Of a stretch of DNA of 38,100 nt, positions 8,644-17,987 are shown piece after piece (the stretch's first letter is position 1; each line of letters starts with the position of its first letter). The stretch comes from Desulfosarcina cetonica JCM 12296 (GTDB lineage Bacteria > Desulfobacterota > Desulfobacteria > Desulfobacterales > Desulfosarcinaceae). Below the pieces are notes generated by a model, which saw only the letters and a list, made by a program, of their open reading frames with translations, was not told the origin of the DNA and did not search any database. The position numbers were made by a program, and so were the translations under genes. The DNA is taken from NCBI RefSeq assembly GCF_001311845.1, contig NZ_BBCC01000043.1:1-38100 (forward strand), read 5' to 3'.

Positions 8644-10563
8644 TTACTTCTTGTCTTTCACCTCTTCGAAGTCCGCATCCACAACATCATCGTCGCAGCT
8701 CCGCCACCGGCGGCCGTGTCGGCACCGGCATCCGCACCCGGCGCACCGGCACCAGCCTCGGAAGCCTGCTTGTACATGGCTTCGGCGACCTTGTGGGAGG
8801 CTGGGTAAGTTCTTCGCTGAGGCGTTTGATTTCCTCAACATCATCCCCTTCCATGGCCTTTTTCAGTGCAGCCGAAGCGGTCTCAATATTGCTTCGCGTA
8901 TTTGCATCGACCTTGTCACCAAGATCCTTGAGAGACTTCTCGGTACTGTATATCAACGTGTCGGCATGATTGCGTGCCTCGACCAGATCTTTCTTCTTCT
9001 TATCATCATCCGCATGCACTTCCGCATCCTTGATCAGCGCATCGATCTCCTCTTTGGAAAGGCCGCTGGAAGCTGTAATCTGAATGGATTGCTCCTTCCC
9101 CGTGGCGATGTCCTTGGCCGAAACGTTGACAATCCCATTGGCGTCGATATCGAAGGTCACCTCGATCTGGGGAACGCCACGCGGCGCCGGCGGGATGCCC
9201 ACCAATTCAAATCGTCCCAAGGTCTTGTTGTTGGCCGCCATCTCGCGTTCACCCTGGAGCACATGAATGGAAACGGCCGGCTGGTTATCCGCCGCCGTGG
9301 AAAAAACCTGGCTCTTGCGGGTCGGAATCGTGGTGTTTTTCTCAATCAGTCGGGTCATGACCCACCCAGGGTCTCGATACCCAAGGAAAGCGGGGTAACA
9401 TCGAGCAGGAGCACATCCTTGACATCGCCTTTAAGCACGCCACCCTGAATGGCGGCACCCACGGCAACCACTTCGTCGGGATTGACGCCCCGGTGCGGAT
9501 CCTTGCCGAAAATTCGTTTTACCCGCTCTTGGACGGCAGGCATACGCGTCATGCCGCCCACCAGAATGACCTCGTTGATATCGGCGGTGGAAAGTCCGGC
9601 ATCCTTCAGGGCGGTCCGACAGGGCTGTTCCATCTTGTCCAGGAGATCGGCCACCAACGCTTCCAGTTTGGCCCGGGTGATCTTGATATTGAGATGCTTG
9701 GGGCCACTGGCATCGGCGGTGATGAACGGCAGGTTCACATCCGTCTCCATGGAGGAAGAGAGCTCCATTTTGGCTTTTTCGGACGCTTCCTTGAGCCGCT
9801 GCAGGGCCATCTTATCGTTTCTCAGGTCAATGCCCTGATCCTTTTTAAACTCGTCGGCCAGATAATCGATCAGCCGCAGATCGAAGTCCTCACCGCCCAG
9901 GTGGGTGTCGCCGTTGGTGGCCTTGACTTCGAAAACCCCTTCCCCGATTTCAAGGATCGAAATATCAAAAGTGCCGCCGCCCAAGTCGAAAACCGCAATT
10001 TTTTCTTCGCTGTGTTTGTCCAGGCCGTAGGCCAAGGAGGCCGCGGTCGGCTCATTGATGATGCGCAGAACATTGAGGCCGGCGATCTTGCCGGCATCTT
10101 TGGTTGCCTGGCGTTGGCTGTCATTGAAGTAGGCCGGAACGGTAATGACCGCATCGGAAACCGGCTCTCCCAGATAATCCTCCGCATATTTCTTGATGTG
10201 GGCCAGAATGAAAGACGAAATCTCCGCCGGACTATGCAACTTTCCTCTCAGGTCGATGCGAACATCACCATTTTCGGCAGACTTGACGTGGTAAGGAAGG
10301 ATCTTGACATCTTTCTGAACCTCGGGGGAGGAATATTTTCTACCGATGAGTCGCTTTACGGCAAAAACGGTATTTTCGGGATTGGTGATGGCCTGCCGTT
10401 TGGCGATCTGGCCGACCATGCGCTCACCACTTTCACTGATGGCCACGATGGATGGCGTCGTCCGGCCTCCTTCCGGGTTGGTGATCACTTTGGCATCGCC
10501 ACCGTCCATAATGGCCACGCATGAGTTGGTGGTCCCGAGGTCAATTCCGATAATCTTGCCCAT
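8644..10563 (-). CDS. dnaK: Molecular chaperone DnaK (Hsp70), with three single-base frameshifts
   Basis: ATP-driven folding chaperone working with GrpE and a J-protein. Repaired length is about 640 aa, the normal size. The nucleotide-binding domain starts [20 protein letters not shown]; later come [11 protein letters not shown] and FDLGGGTFD. The linker [19 protein letters not shown] is followed by the substrate-binding domain ([18 protein letters not shown]), and the chain ends [16 protein letters not shown]. The frame breaks three times: at 9361-9363 (GGGG read as GGG after ETLGG), near 8801 (GG read as G in TQ-ASHKV) and near 8694 (GG read as G just before DDDVV). Three losses in one essential chaperone point to sequencing error. 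ATG 10563 has GGAGG upstream. It follows grpE by 62 bases. Confidence 0.95.
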
Positions 10564-10625
10564 ATGCTGTTCCTCCTTACCTTCGACAATCTTTCGTGTA
10601 AAAATTCGTTATGCGTTAGTTTTCG

Positions 10626-11252
10626 TTACGCGTTCGTATTGACTGTTTTTACGTCAGCATTTCCGTTCTTGGCCGCTGTCGAAACCACCACCATGGCCGG
10701 ACGAAGCAATCGATCATGAATCAGATACCCTTTCTGGTACTCCTGAACCACCGTATTGGGCGGTTGATCGCTACACGCTTCTTGGCACATCGCTTGGTGA
10801 AATGCCGGATCGAACGGTTCACCCAACGATTCAATGGGGGTTACGTGGTTCTGTTCCAGGATTTTCATGATTTCGGCCAACGTCAAGGAGACACCATCAA
10901 CCAAACTCTGACCATTTTGGTTATCGGCCGCCGCCGAGGCGATCGCCCGCTCCAAATTGTCAACCACCGTCAGCAGTTGGCTGATCAGCCGCTCATTGGC
11001 AAACTTGCGAAGGTCATCCCTTTCCCGGGCGGCCCGTTTCTTGTAGTTTTCCAGTTCGGCGGCCATGCGAAGCGTGCGATCGTGGTTTTCCTTGGCTTCC
11101 GCCCGTGCAGCGGCCAGTTGGGCTTCGAGGTCCGATGGCGAGTGGGTGACGTTCCCTTTCTCATCGGGAGTCTCTGCGGCGGGGTCTACAACGGATTCCA
11201 TGGTTGCTTTTTCGTTCTCGTCTTCGATCACAATTTTCTTCTCTGGTGCCAT
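10626..11252 (-). CDS. grpE: Nucleotide exchange factor GrpE
   Basis: 208 aa homodimeric cochaperone that releases ADP from DnaK. An acidic, disordered N-terminus (residues 1-45) leads into a long coiled coil (about 46-110, with RMAAELENYKKRAARERDDL). The C-terminal beta domain follows: EPFDPAFHQAM, then TVVQEYQKGYLIHDRLLRPAMVVVS, the family signature. ATG 11252 is preceded by GGAG. It is the first gene of grpE-dnaK. No hrcA gene lies upstream and no CIRCE element was seen in 11253-11345, so heat control is probably not HrcA-based here; a sigma-32-type promoter could not be assigned with confidence. Confidence 0.95.
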   Translation of the reverse strand: MAPEKKIVIEDENEKATMESVVDPAAETPDEKGNVTHSPSDLEAQLAAARAEAKENHDRTLRMAAELENYKKRAARERDDLRKFANERLISQLLTVVDNLERAIASAAADNQNGQSLVDGVSLTLAEIMKILEQNHVTPIESLGEPFDPAFHQAMCQEACSDQPPNTVVQEYQKGYLIHDRLLRPAMVVVSTAAKNGNADVKTVNTNA

Positions 11253-11519
11253 CAGCGCCTGTTTCTCCTAATTTGACTGGATTTTCTCATCTTCACGGCC
11301 GGCGGGCACCCGATCGCGACAAAGCACTTATAATTTAAGCGGTTGAAGACGACCGGGACTGCAAAGTTGACAAAAAATAAGACCAGATGGTGGCTTGTCA
11401 AGGACGATCCAGCCCTTGGCCACTGCATAAAAATCATTTGTAAATTTGATAGGTTGAATCAAGAGACAGGAAAAAAGCAGTCGTCGAAGAAAGCGCTTCC
11501 TGGGCGCGCCAACGCGAGA

Positions 11520-11776
11520 TGGTTGTGCACCCCCCGTCGAGCGGACCTGAAAAATCGGCGCCATCGGTTGACCGGGATCGATCCACGACACAGACCGCAT
11601 CCCTTATCGCTGCTTCCTTCCGGACCTGACGAGGTTCGAGACCGTCTGTTGCGCGGCGGCCGGTCAAAATGGCTCAATTTGTCTGGATTCACCCTAGGGG
11701 GGGACTTCAGCCCCGCATAAAGCGGATTTCGGGTATAGGGCACCGCTGGCTCCCCGCCTAGCACAACCGGAGCCCC
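11520..11776 (-). ncRNA. ffs: Large signal recognition particle RNA (Alu domain plus S domain)
   Basis: The RNA scaffold of the signal recognition particle; it binds Ffh and targets membrane proteins. The S-domain tip GTCAGGTCCGGAAGGAAGCA (complement, about 11609-11631) is diagnostic: GGAA tetraloop and the conserved Ffh-binding symmetric loop. The 5' part reads GTGCTAGGCGGGGAGCCAGC, then GGTGCCCTATACCCG and AATCCGCT, closely matching the Alu domain of Bacillus scRNA. The ends pair: GGTTGTGC (complement 11761-11768) with GCACAACC (complement 11521-11528). So this is the roughly 260-nt Alu-type RNA, not the 110-nt 4.5S form. A -10-like TATACT is at complement 11780-11785, which fixes the 5' end to about 11772-11776. 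Ends are accurate to a few bases. Confidence 0.9.
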
Positions 11777-11779
11777 TAT

Positions 11780-11785
11780 AGTATA
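11780..11785 (-). promoter_or_regulatory. -10 element of the SRP RNA promoter
   Basis: TATACT on the minus strand lies 6-7 bases upstream of the predicted 5' end of the SRP RNA. The best -35-like hexamer, TTGAAA, is only 13 bases further upstream, so only the -10 is called. Confidence 0.5.
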
Positions 11786-11985
11786 TTTGCCGCCGTTCTT
11801 TCAAGGATTAAGTGCGAGCCTGCCCCAATCGCGTCCGAAACCGCCGGGAGTGAACATCTTTCGCGCACCGCCTCGCCAGAACGATCGGCAGCGGTGCGGT
11901 ATTGACTTCCCCATTGGCATGCAATAGAGGGGAAATGGAATCCAGAAGCGAACCCATCCCAACCATCCAAGCAGAGGAGCCCGTC

Positions 11986-12375
11986 ATGTCACGTACCGTA
12001 AATGCCGTTTTGCTGCTGTTCGCCCTTATGGTCACCACCGGTTGCGCCGCTCTGGTGGTTGGCGCCGGTACCGGCGCCGGTGTATACACCTGGGTTAAGG
12101 GGGAACTGATTCGTGCCTATGCCAGTGACTTCAAGCACACGGAAAACGCCACGATCCAGGCACTGGACTATCTTAAAATAAACATCAATAAAAAGACCCA
12201 GACCGCCAGTGAAACCACCATCAAGGCCAGCCAAATGGATGGCACGCCCGTCACCATTCGAATCAGCACCCTGCGTTACGACATGACCGAAGTGGCCGTC
12301 CGTTGTGGATACATCGGTTATTGGGATCGAGAAAACGCCGAACTGATTCATGCCACCATCCTCAAATACATCTGA
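11986..12375 (+). CDS. DUF3568-type lipoprotein
   Basis: 129 aa. An N-terminal lipoprotein signal ends in the lipobox VTTGC, so Cys at about residue 21 would be lipidated. After it comes AALVVGAGTGAGVYTW, a small-residue stretch, and then VKGELIRAYASDF, typical of the DUF3568 family. The rest is one alpha/beta domain with KASQMDGTPVTIRIS and a TEVAVRCGYIGYWDRE strand/turn. The function of the family is unknown; it is envelope-associated. ATG 11986 has AGAGGAG 6 bases upstream, and the longer frame to 11902 lacks this. Its end overlaps the tilS start by 26 bases in another frame, suggesting coupled expression. Confidence 0.82.
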   Translation: MSRTVNAVLLLFALMVTTGCAALVVGAGTGAGVYTWVKGELIRAYASDFKHTENATIQALDYLKININKKTQTASETTIKASQMDGTPVTIRISTLRYDMTEVAVRCGYIGYWDRENAELIHATILKYI

Positions 12376-13819
12376 TCCCCACCAACTGCTGACGGCCGTT
12401 CGGCAGACCATGGCCGGCCATGCGATGGTAGCTGCCGGCGATCGAATTCTGGTGGGCGTCTCCGGCGGTCCCGATTCCATGACCCTTTTGCATCTGCTCC
12501 ATCGCTTGGCCCCTGAATTGAAGGTCCAATTGGGTGTGGCCCACTTGAATCATTGCCTGCGTGGCTTGGCTGCCGATCAGGATGCCGATTTGGTCAAACG
12601 GACGGCCGCTGTGTTGGGCCTGCCCTGTCATCTGGGTCGCGCCCGGGTGTTAAAAGTTCAGCAGCACCTGCATCTCTCGCCGGAAGAGGCCGCACGTCGG
12701 GTTCGTTACGCCTTTTTCAATCGACTCCTGAAAGATGGCAACTACAACAAGCTTGCCCTGGGTCACCATCTGGATGACAATGCCGAGCAGGTGCTGCTGG
12801 CCCTGTTGAGGGGCAGCGGACCGAAGGGGCTTAGCGGCATTGCGCCAGTAAAAGACCGGCGCACCATTCGCCCCCTCATCGCCGTCCGCCGGCAGGCGAT
12901 TGAGGCATACGTATCCGCCATGGGGATTTCCTGCGCCAGCGACGCATCCAACGCCGACCTTCGATTCATGCGCAACCGCATCCGGCATCACCTGTTGCCG
13001 CTCTTGGCCGAGGCCTACAACCCGAAAATCCACGATCAGCTGAACCGACTGGCGGATATCATGCGCATGGAGGAGGCCTGGCTGGAAGCATTGGTTGAGG
13101 AATCCTACACCGCAGCCGTACAGGATCGTCAACCCGGCCGCCTCAGCCTTCGCATCGCGGCCCTTCGCCAAGCCCATCCCGCACTCTTCCGCCGTTTGGT
13201 GCGCCGGGCGATCGAAGCGCTCAACGGGAATTTAAGACGCATCCGCTTTGCTCACATCGCTGCCGTGGATCGGCTATTGATCAATGGCGAAGGCCCCAAA
13301 GAGCTGCACCTGCCCGGCGGCATTCGCATCCGCCGCGATGGCGCACGGCTGATTCTGCAACGGGCTATCCATCCTCGGCAGAGCATAAAACCGACGGGTG
13401 CGGTCATGGCAACCGATCCGTTAGAGATTGCTTTCCCCTACCCTCGCATCGTTACGGTGGCAGACAGGGGGATTGGACTGCGATTTCGCATCCTATCCCC
13501 TGCATCCAAGGCGGATTGGAAAGCGGTTGGTCCCCAGCAGGCATTTTTCGATGTGGACAAGCTCCGCCCCCCGTTGATCCTGCGGTCTACATGGCCGGGG
13601 GATCGTTTTCACCCATTGGGTGCAAAAGGTTCTCAAAAGTTGAAGAAATTTTTCATCGACCATCATATTTCCCATACCGATCGCATGAAAAGCCTCATTC
13701 TCACCGATCAGGAACGGATCATCTGGCTGATGGGCCAACGGATCGATCATGCTGTCCGCCTGACACCAGCGACCCACCACATTCTCGCCGTTGAATTTTT
13801 CTTGCTTGACACCCGATGA
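12350..13819 (+). CDS. tilS: tRNA(Ile)-lysidine synthase
   Basis: 489 aa. Attaches lysine to C34 of the tRNA-Ile that reads AUA, using ATP; essential for AUA decoding. The PP-loop ATPase motif SGGPDS is near residue 38 (GDRILVGVSGGPDSMTLLHLL). HLNHCLRG near 64 and LGHHLDDNAEQVLLALLRGSGPKGL near 138-162 are family blocks, followed by RPLIAVRR and RFMRNRIRHHLLP. The C-terminal substrate-binding domain carries KLKKFFIDHHIS and the final WLMGQRIDHAVRLT. ATG 12350 is the most upstream plausible start; its ribosome binding site is poor, and starts near 12410 cannot be excluded. It lies ahead of ftsH-folP, a common bacterial neighbourhood. Confidence 0.93.
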   Translation: MPPSSNTSDPHQLLTAVRQTMAGHAMVAAGDRILVGVSGGPDSMTLLHLLHRLAPELKVQLGVAHLNHCLRGLAADQDADLVKRTAAVLGLPCHLGRARVLKVQQHLHLSPEEAARRVRYAFFNRLLKDGNYNKLALGHHLDDNAEQVLLALLRGSGPKGLSGIAPVKDRRTIRPLIAVRRQAIEAYVSAMGISCASDASNADLRFMRNRIRHHLLPLLAEAYNPKIHDQLNRLADIMRMEEAWLEALVEESYTAAVQDRQPGRLSLRIAALRQAHPALFRRLVRRAIEALNGNLRRIRFAHIAAVDRLLINGEGPKELHLPGGIRIRRDGARLILQRAIHPRQSIKPTGAVMATDPLEIAFPYPRIVTVADRGIGLRFRILSPASKADWKAVGPQQAFFDVDKLRPPLILRSTWPGDRFHPLGAKGSQKLKKFFIDHHISHTDRMKSLILTDQERIIWLMGQRIDHAVRLTPATHHILAVEFFLLDTR

Positions 13820-13907
13820 TGGTTAATATGATCTTTAAAAATTAAGCTGCCCGCCCGGTCGAAACAAATTGAATAATTGATGTGTATCATTGAGGAGGAA
13901 CCCTGAT

Positions 13908-15889
13908 TTGAATCCATTTTATAAGAACCTGGCCTTATGGCTGGTCATTACCCTCATGATGGTCATGCTGTACAACCTGTTCACCCAACAGCAGTTGTCA
14001 CAGAATGACATCAGCTACTCGGAATTTCTTTCCATGGTGGAAGCCGACCGGGTATCGGAAGTCACGATCCAGGGCCAGGAACTCCGAGTCACCGATCTCA
14101 ATCGCAGCCATTTCAAAATCTACGCCCCCCATGACCCGGCGTTGATCCAGCGCCTCAAAGAAAAGGGCGTGACCATCGTTGCCAAACCACCGGCGGAATC
14201 CCCCTGGTACATGTCAGTACTGGTCTCCTGGTTTCCCATGATTGTTCTCATCGGTGTATGGATCTTTTTCATGCGCCAGATGCAAAGCGGCGGCGGCAAA
14301 GCCATGTCATTCGGTAAAAGCCGGGCCCGTCTGCTATCCGATCAGCAAGAGAAAGTCACGTTCGCGGATGTGGCCGGCATCGATGAAGCCAAGGAAGAAT
14401 TGGAGGAGATTGTCAGTTTCCTGAGGGATCCGAAAAAATTCACGCGCCTGGGGGGCCGCATTCCCAAAGGCGTTCTGCTCATGGGCCCCCCGGTACCGGG
14501 AAGACACTGTTGGCCCGGGCCATCGCCGGTGAAGCCGGGGTTCCTTTTTTCAGTATCAGCGGTTCCGACTTCGTTGAGATGTTCGTCGGTGTGGGCGCTT
14601 CGCGTGTACGCGATCTTTTCGTACAGGGAAAAAAGAACGCCCCTTGCATTATTTTTATCGATGAAATCGATGCGGTGGGGCGCCACCGCGGTGCCGGTCT
14701 CGGCGGCGGGCATGATGAACGGGAACAGACCCTCAACCAGCTTCTGGTGGAAATGGATGGATTCGAATCCAACGAAGGCGTCATTCTCATTTCAGCCACC
14801 AACCGCCCCGATGTCCTCGATCCCGCCCTGCTGCGTCCGGGCCGTTTCGATCGGCAGGTGGTGGTTTCCCTGCCGGATATTCGGGGCCGTGAAAAAATCC
14901 TGCGCGTGCACATGAAGCGCACCCCCATTGCCGCGGATGTCAATGCACTCGTCCTGGCCAAGGGCACACCGGGTTTTTCCGGTGCCGACCTCGAAAACCT
15001 GGTCAATGAAGCCGCTCTGATCGCAGCCAAACGCAACAAAGAACGGCTGGACATGGTCGATTTCGAGGACGCCAAGGACAAGGTCTACATGGGCCTTGAA
15101 AGAAAATCCAAGGTCATCAAAGAAGAAGACCGCCTGACCACGGCCTATCACGAGGGGGGCCATGCCCTGGTGGCGCGGTTTATCCCCGGAACGGATGCGG
15201 TCAACAAGATCACCATCATTCCCCGCGGCAGAGCCGCCGGCGTGACCTGGTTTCTGCCCGAAGAGCGCGACTTCCGGTATAAAGACCAGCTGGAAGCCGA
15301 GTTGGCCATCGCTTTTGGTGGACGGGTCGCCGAAGAGATCGTCTTCAACCGTATCAGCACCGGTGCGTCCAATGACATCAAGAAGGCCACCGAACTGGCG
15401 CAGCAGATGATCCGCAGTTGGGGGATGAGTGAAGCCCTGGGCCCGCTTTCATATGCCAAGGAAGAGGAACAGGTGTTTCTGGGACGGGAAATCGCCCAAC
15501 ACCGCGACTATTCCGAGGAAACCGCGCGCAAGATCGATGCTGAAATCAACAAGCTGATCATGGAATCCTATGAGCGCGCGCGATCCGTATTGACCGAACA
15601 CCTCGATGTCCTCCATCAGCTGGCCAAGGCGTTGCTGGAGAAAGAGACGATCATGGGTGCGGAGATGGATGAAATCATCCGCCAAACCAGACCCGGAATC
15701 GAGCTTCCGGAAAAACCGGCCGACAAAGAAGAATTGGCCGATGATCCGGAACCGGCACCTTCTCAGGAGGCTACCGCGGAAGAGCCGGCGGAGATGCCAC
15801 CGGATTCGGCAACCCATGCCGACGACAATGAGGCACCGGACGAACCCACCGATACGACGGCGGACGCCCCCCGCAAAGATCGTCCCTAA
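13908..15889 (+). CDS. ftsH: ATP-dependent zinc metalloprotease FtsH (one frameshift)
   Basis: Inner-membrane AAA+ protease degrading misfolded membrane and regulatory proteins. Repaired length about 660 aa. Two membrane segments near residues 7-24 ([18 protein letters not shown]) and 105-123 ([19 protein letters not shown]) flank a periplasmic domain. AAA core: [20 protein letters not shown], Walker A GPPGTGKT near 195, Walker [12 protein letters not shown], and the second-region segment [21 protein letters not shown]. The zinc site HEGGH is near 413, with the later acidic ligand segment downstream. An acidic Pro/Glu-rich tail ends the chain. The frame breaks inside Walker A: six C at 14486-14491 where seven are needed. 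Start is TTG 13908 with GAGGAGG 9 bases upstream. folP follows. Confidence 0.95.
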
Positions 15890-15920
15890 ACATCGCCACC
15901 ACGCCACATTGAATTGGGCC

Positions 15921-15957
15921 GCAGCAGTTGAACGTGAGCATGGGGTTCAACTGCTGC
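15921..15957 (+). other. Hairpin between ftsH and folP
   Basis: GCAGCAGTTGAAC (15921-15933) pairs perfectly with GTTCAACTGCTGC (15945-15957), a 13-bp stem with an 11-base loop. No T-run follows, so it is not a standard terminator. It could partially insulate folP from ftsH or act as an mRNA processing or stability element. Confidence 0.6.
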
Positions 15958-16001
15958 CGTTGGGTTATACCATTACCGAATACGCTGAGAAGAGTACTAA
16001 C

Positions 16002-16868
16002 ATGCCGACTTACACCATCGCCTGTGGGCCGAGATCCTTGGAACTCGGTCGCCGTACGTTGATCATGGGAATCGTCAATATCACGCCCGACTCTTTTTCG
16101 GATGGGGGACATTTTTTTTCTACGGACCGGGCCGTCTCCCAGGCCTTGCAGCTGGTTGCCGAAGGGGCCGACATTCTCGATATCGGCGGGGAGTCCACCC
16201 GTCCCTATTCTGAACCGGTCAGTGAGGCCGAAGAAGTGTCACGGGTCATCCCCGTGATCGAAAAGCTGGTCGATCGGGTAGACGTCCCCATTTCCATCGA
16301 CACCACCAAGGCACGGGTGGCCCGTGAGGCCGTGGCTGCCGGTGCCACGATCATCAACGACATTGCCGCTCTGCGCATGGATCCGGAAATGGCGGTAACT
16401 GCGGCCCGATGCAAGGTTCCGGTGATTCTCATGCACATGAAGGGCATCCCCAAAACCATGCAGCAGGCACCGGTCTATGATGACTTGATTGGCGAAATCA
16501 AAACGTTTCTCCAAGAGGCGATGGCGGTCGCCGTCGCCGCTGGCGTTGATCGCAACGACATCATCCTGGACCCGGGGATCGGATTCGGCAAAACCATCAC
16601 CCACAATCTTCAAATCCTGCGTGAGCTGGAACGATTTAACGATCTGGAGGCGCCTTTATTGGTCGGATCGTCACGTAAAATGTTCGTTCGCCAGCTGGTC
16701 AAGGATCCATCCGCAGCAGATATCGATCCGCTCTCCCCCCAGGTGGCCTGGGGTACGCAGGCGACCGTGGCCGCCGCCGCCATGCAGGGCGCCCATATCG
16801 TTCGCGTCCATGACGTGGCCCGCACCCGGGCGACACTATCCGTGATCGACGCCATTCGGTCGGCTTGA
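16002..16868 (+). CDS. folP: Dihydropteroate synthase
   Basis: 288 aa TIM-barrel enzyme joining 6-hydroxymethyl-7,8-dihydropterin pyrophosphate to p-aminobenzoate in folate synthesis, the sulfonamide target. Signature blocks: LIMGIVNITPDSFSDGGHF near residue 17, GADILDIGGESTRPYSEPV near 56, VPISIDTTKARVAREA near 95, IINDIAALRMDPEM near 115, VILMHMKGIPKTMQ near 140, DIILDPGIGFGKT near 185, LLVGSSRKMFVR near 220 and the C-terminal HIVRVHDVA. ATG 16002 begins 112 bases after ftsH; the purine-rich GAGAAGAG upstream serves as ribosome binding site. It is the last gene before a 147-bp repeat that separates it from a convergent gene. Confidence 0.95.
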   Translation: MPTYTIACGPRSLELGRRTLIMGIVNITPDSFSDGGHFFSTDRAVSQALQLVAEGADILDIGGESTRPYSEPVSEAEEVSRVIPVIEKLVDRVDVPISIDTTKARVAREAVAAGATIINDIAALRMDPEMAVTAARCKVPVILMHMKGIPKTMQQAPVYDDLIGEIKTFLQEAMAVAVAAGVDRNDIILDPGIGFGKTITHNLQILRELERFNDLEAPLLVGSSRKMFVRQLVKDPSAADIDPLSPQVAWGTQATVAAAAMQGAHIVRVHDVARTRATLSVIDAIRSA

Positions 16869-16919
16869 TCTGCATTTCGGATTACAAGTTGAATGGGAAA
16901 ACTTAGGAAGTTTGCCGGT

Positions 16920-17066
16920 CTCGTAAAAAGTCACCGTTTCGACGGATTCGTAAAAAGCCCGAGATCAAGGCTTGCGAATCCTGAGGAATGAGGCGTACTT
17001 TTGCGTACGCCGCAATGACGAAGGGTGAGCGTAACGCCGATATCGGGCTTTTTACGAATCCGTCAA
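16920..17066 (-). repeat. 147-bp dispersed repeat, copy A
   Basis: Same sequence as 29190-29336 in the opposite orientation, differing at scattered positions. Its ends are self-complementary: GACGGATTCGTAAAAAGCCC (16941-16960) pairs with GGGCTTTTTACGAATCCGTC (17045-17064). An inner hairpin GGCGTAC-x6-GTACGCC lies between. It sits between the convergent folP and MBL-fold genes and overlaps the last four codons and stop of the latter. The A-run/GC-stem/T-run layout would read as a terminator in both directions. Confidence 0.85.
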
Positions 17067-17981
17067 GTTAGACGGGGCGATATAGTCGACAAAGCCTTTG
17101 ACACTGTTAACCAGGAAAATACGCTCACGTGTCTGAACATCGGAAGGAAGCTGATCGAAAAGACCGAGGAGCGGATCTTTTTCCAGCATCAGATCAACCC
17201 AGCCGTTGACATCCGTCCTATCCGCCGTTTTGCCGGAAGAAACGGCAGCAGCCAGGGTACGATGCCAGAAGAGTAGCTGTTCACGGTGCTTGGCCAGCAT
17301 TGCCCGACCATCCCGACGCATTCCGAAATGCCCATAGCAGAGTGAGGCCGCACCGGTTGCCAACAGGCGGTCGATGCTGGCCAGGGAAGTTTCCAGGAAG
17401 AAACGGGGCGGCGTCGCCGGTCGCAGATAAAGCCCCCCTGAAGCGATCGGCAGGCACACGCCACCGGCCTCTCCGGCAAAAAGGTAATCGTTCGCCGCAA
17501 TGGTGAAGTGATGCGGTGAGTGCCCAGGCGTGTCCAGCAGGTCAAAGGGGAGGCGTTCGCGTTGTTCATCGCTGACGAACGCCGATGCTTCCACGGGCAG
17601 CATGGGACCATAGGCGCGGCCTGTCGCCCCCAGGGTCTTCAAGGTACCCTGCCACAGCTTTTCGGGATCGATGAGATGAGGAATCCCTTTGGGATGGCAG
17701 ATGATGGACGCGGTCGGGAACTGCCGGTGCAGGTGTCCTAGGGCACCGGCATGATCCACATGAATATGGGTCAGGCAAATGTAATCCAGACGCTGTACCC
17801 CCAACTCGGTTAGCGCCCCGATCAGCTGATCGGCGGTCGCCGCCGGCCCCACGTCCACCAGGCAGGTCGCTTGCGGTCCGCGCCACAACCAAGCGGCGAT
17901 AAAATCCCTGAAACCGTCAATGGGCGGATCCAAGGCGATCAGGTCGAGGTCGGCTGCCATGCGTTGGATAGAAGCGCCCAT
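17052..17981 (-). CDS. MBL-fold (metallo-beta-lactamase superfamily) hydrolase
   Basis: 309 aa cytoplasmic metal-dependent hydrolase. The HxHxDH motif is THIHVDHAGALGHL near residue 75. Further metal-ligand candidates are the His in DTPGHSPHHF near 152, the acidic FAGEAGG near 170, and YGHFGMRRDG near 216. The C-terminal third (about 220-300) is helical, with AMLAKHREQLLFWHRTL. The subfamily resembles glyoxalase II-like/thioesterase-like MBL proteins, but the substrate is unknown. The last residues L-T-D-S and the TAA stop lie inside the 147-bp repeat, so the native C-terminus may have been replaced. Start is ATG 17981 or the adjoining GTG 17984, 3-6 bases after the stop of a 52-aa gene, suggesting coupled translation. 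Confidence 0.88.
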   Translation of the reverse strand: MGASIQRMAADLDLIALDPPIDGFRDFIAAWLWRGPQATCLVDVGPAATADQLIGALTELGVQRLDYICLTHIHVDHAGALGHLHRQFPTASIICHPKGIPHLIDPEKLWQGTLKTLGATGRAYGPMLPVEASAFVSDEQRERLPFDLLDTPGHSPHHFTIAANDYLFAGEAGGVCLPIASGGLYLRPATPPRFFLETSLASIDRLLATGAASLCYGHFGMRRDGRAMLAKHREQLLFWHRTLAAAVSSGKTADRTDVNGWVDLMLEKDPLLGLFDQLPSDVQTRERIFLVNSVKGFVDYIAPSNLTDS

Positions 17982-17987
17982 CACCGC

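Noticed and set aside
11253..11345. CIRCE element upstream of grpE
   Set aside because: No TTAGCACTC-N9-GAGTGCTAA-like inverted repeat was found, and hrcA is absent.
14480..14500. Programmed frameshifting in ftsH, dnaK and others
   Set aside because: No slippery heptamer with downstream structure common to the sites, and the breaks hit unrelated genes; a uniform single-base loss in short runs explains all 13 more simply.
16920..17066. The 147-bp repeat as an insertion sequence
   Set aside because: It has no room for a transposase and no clear target-site duplication; at most it is a non-autonomous element.
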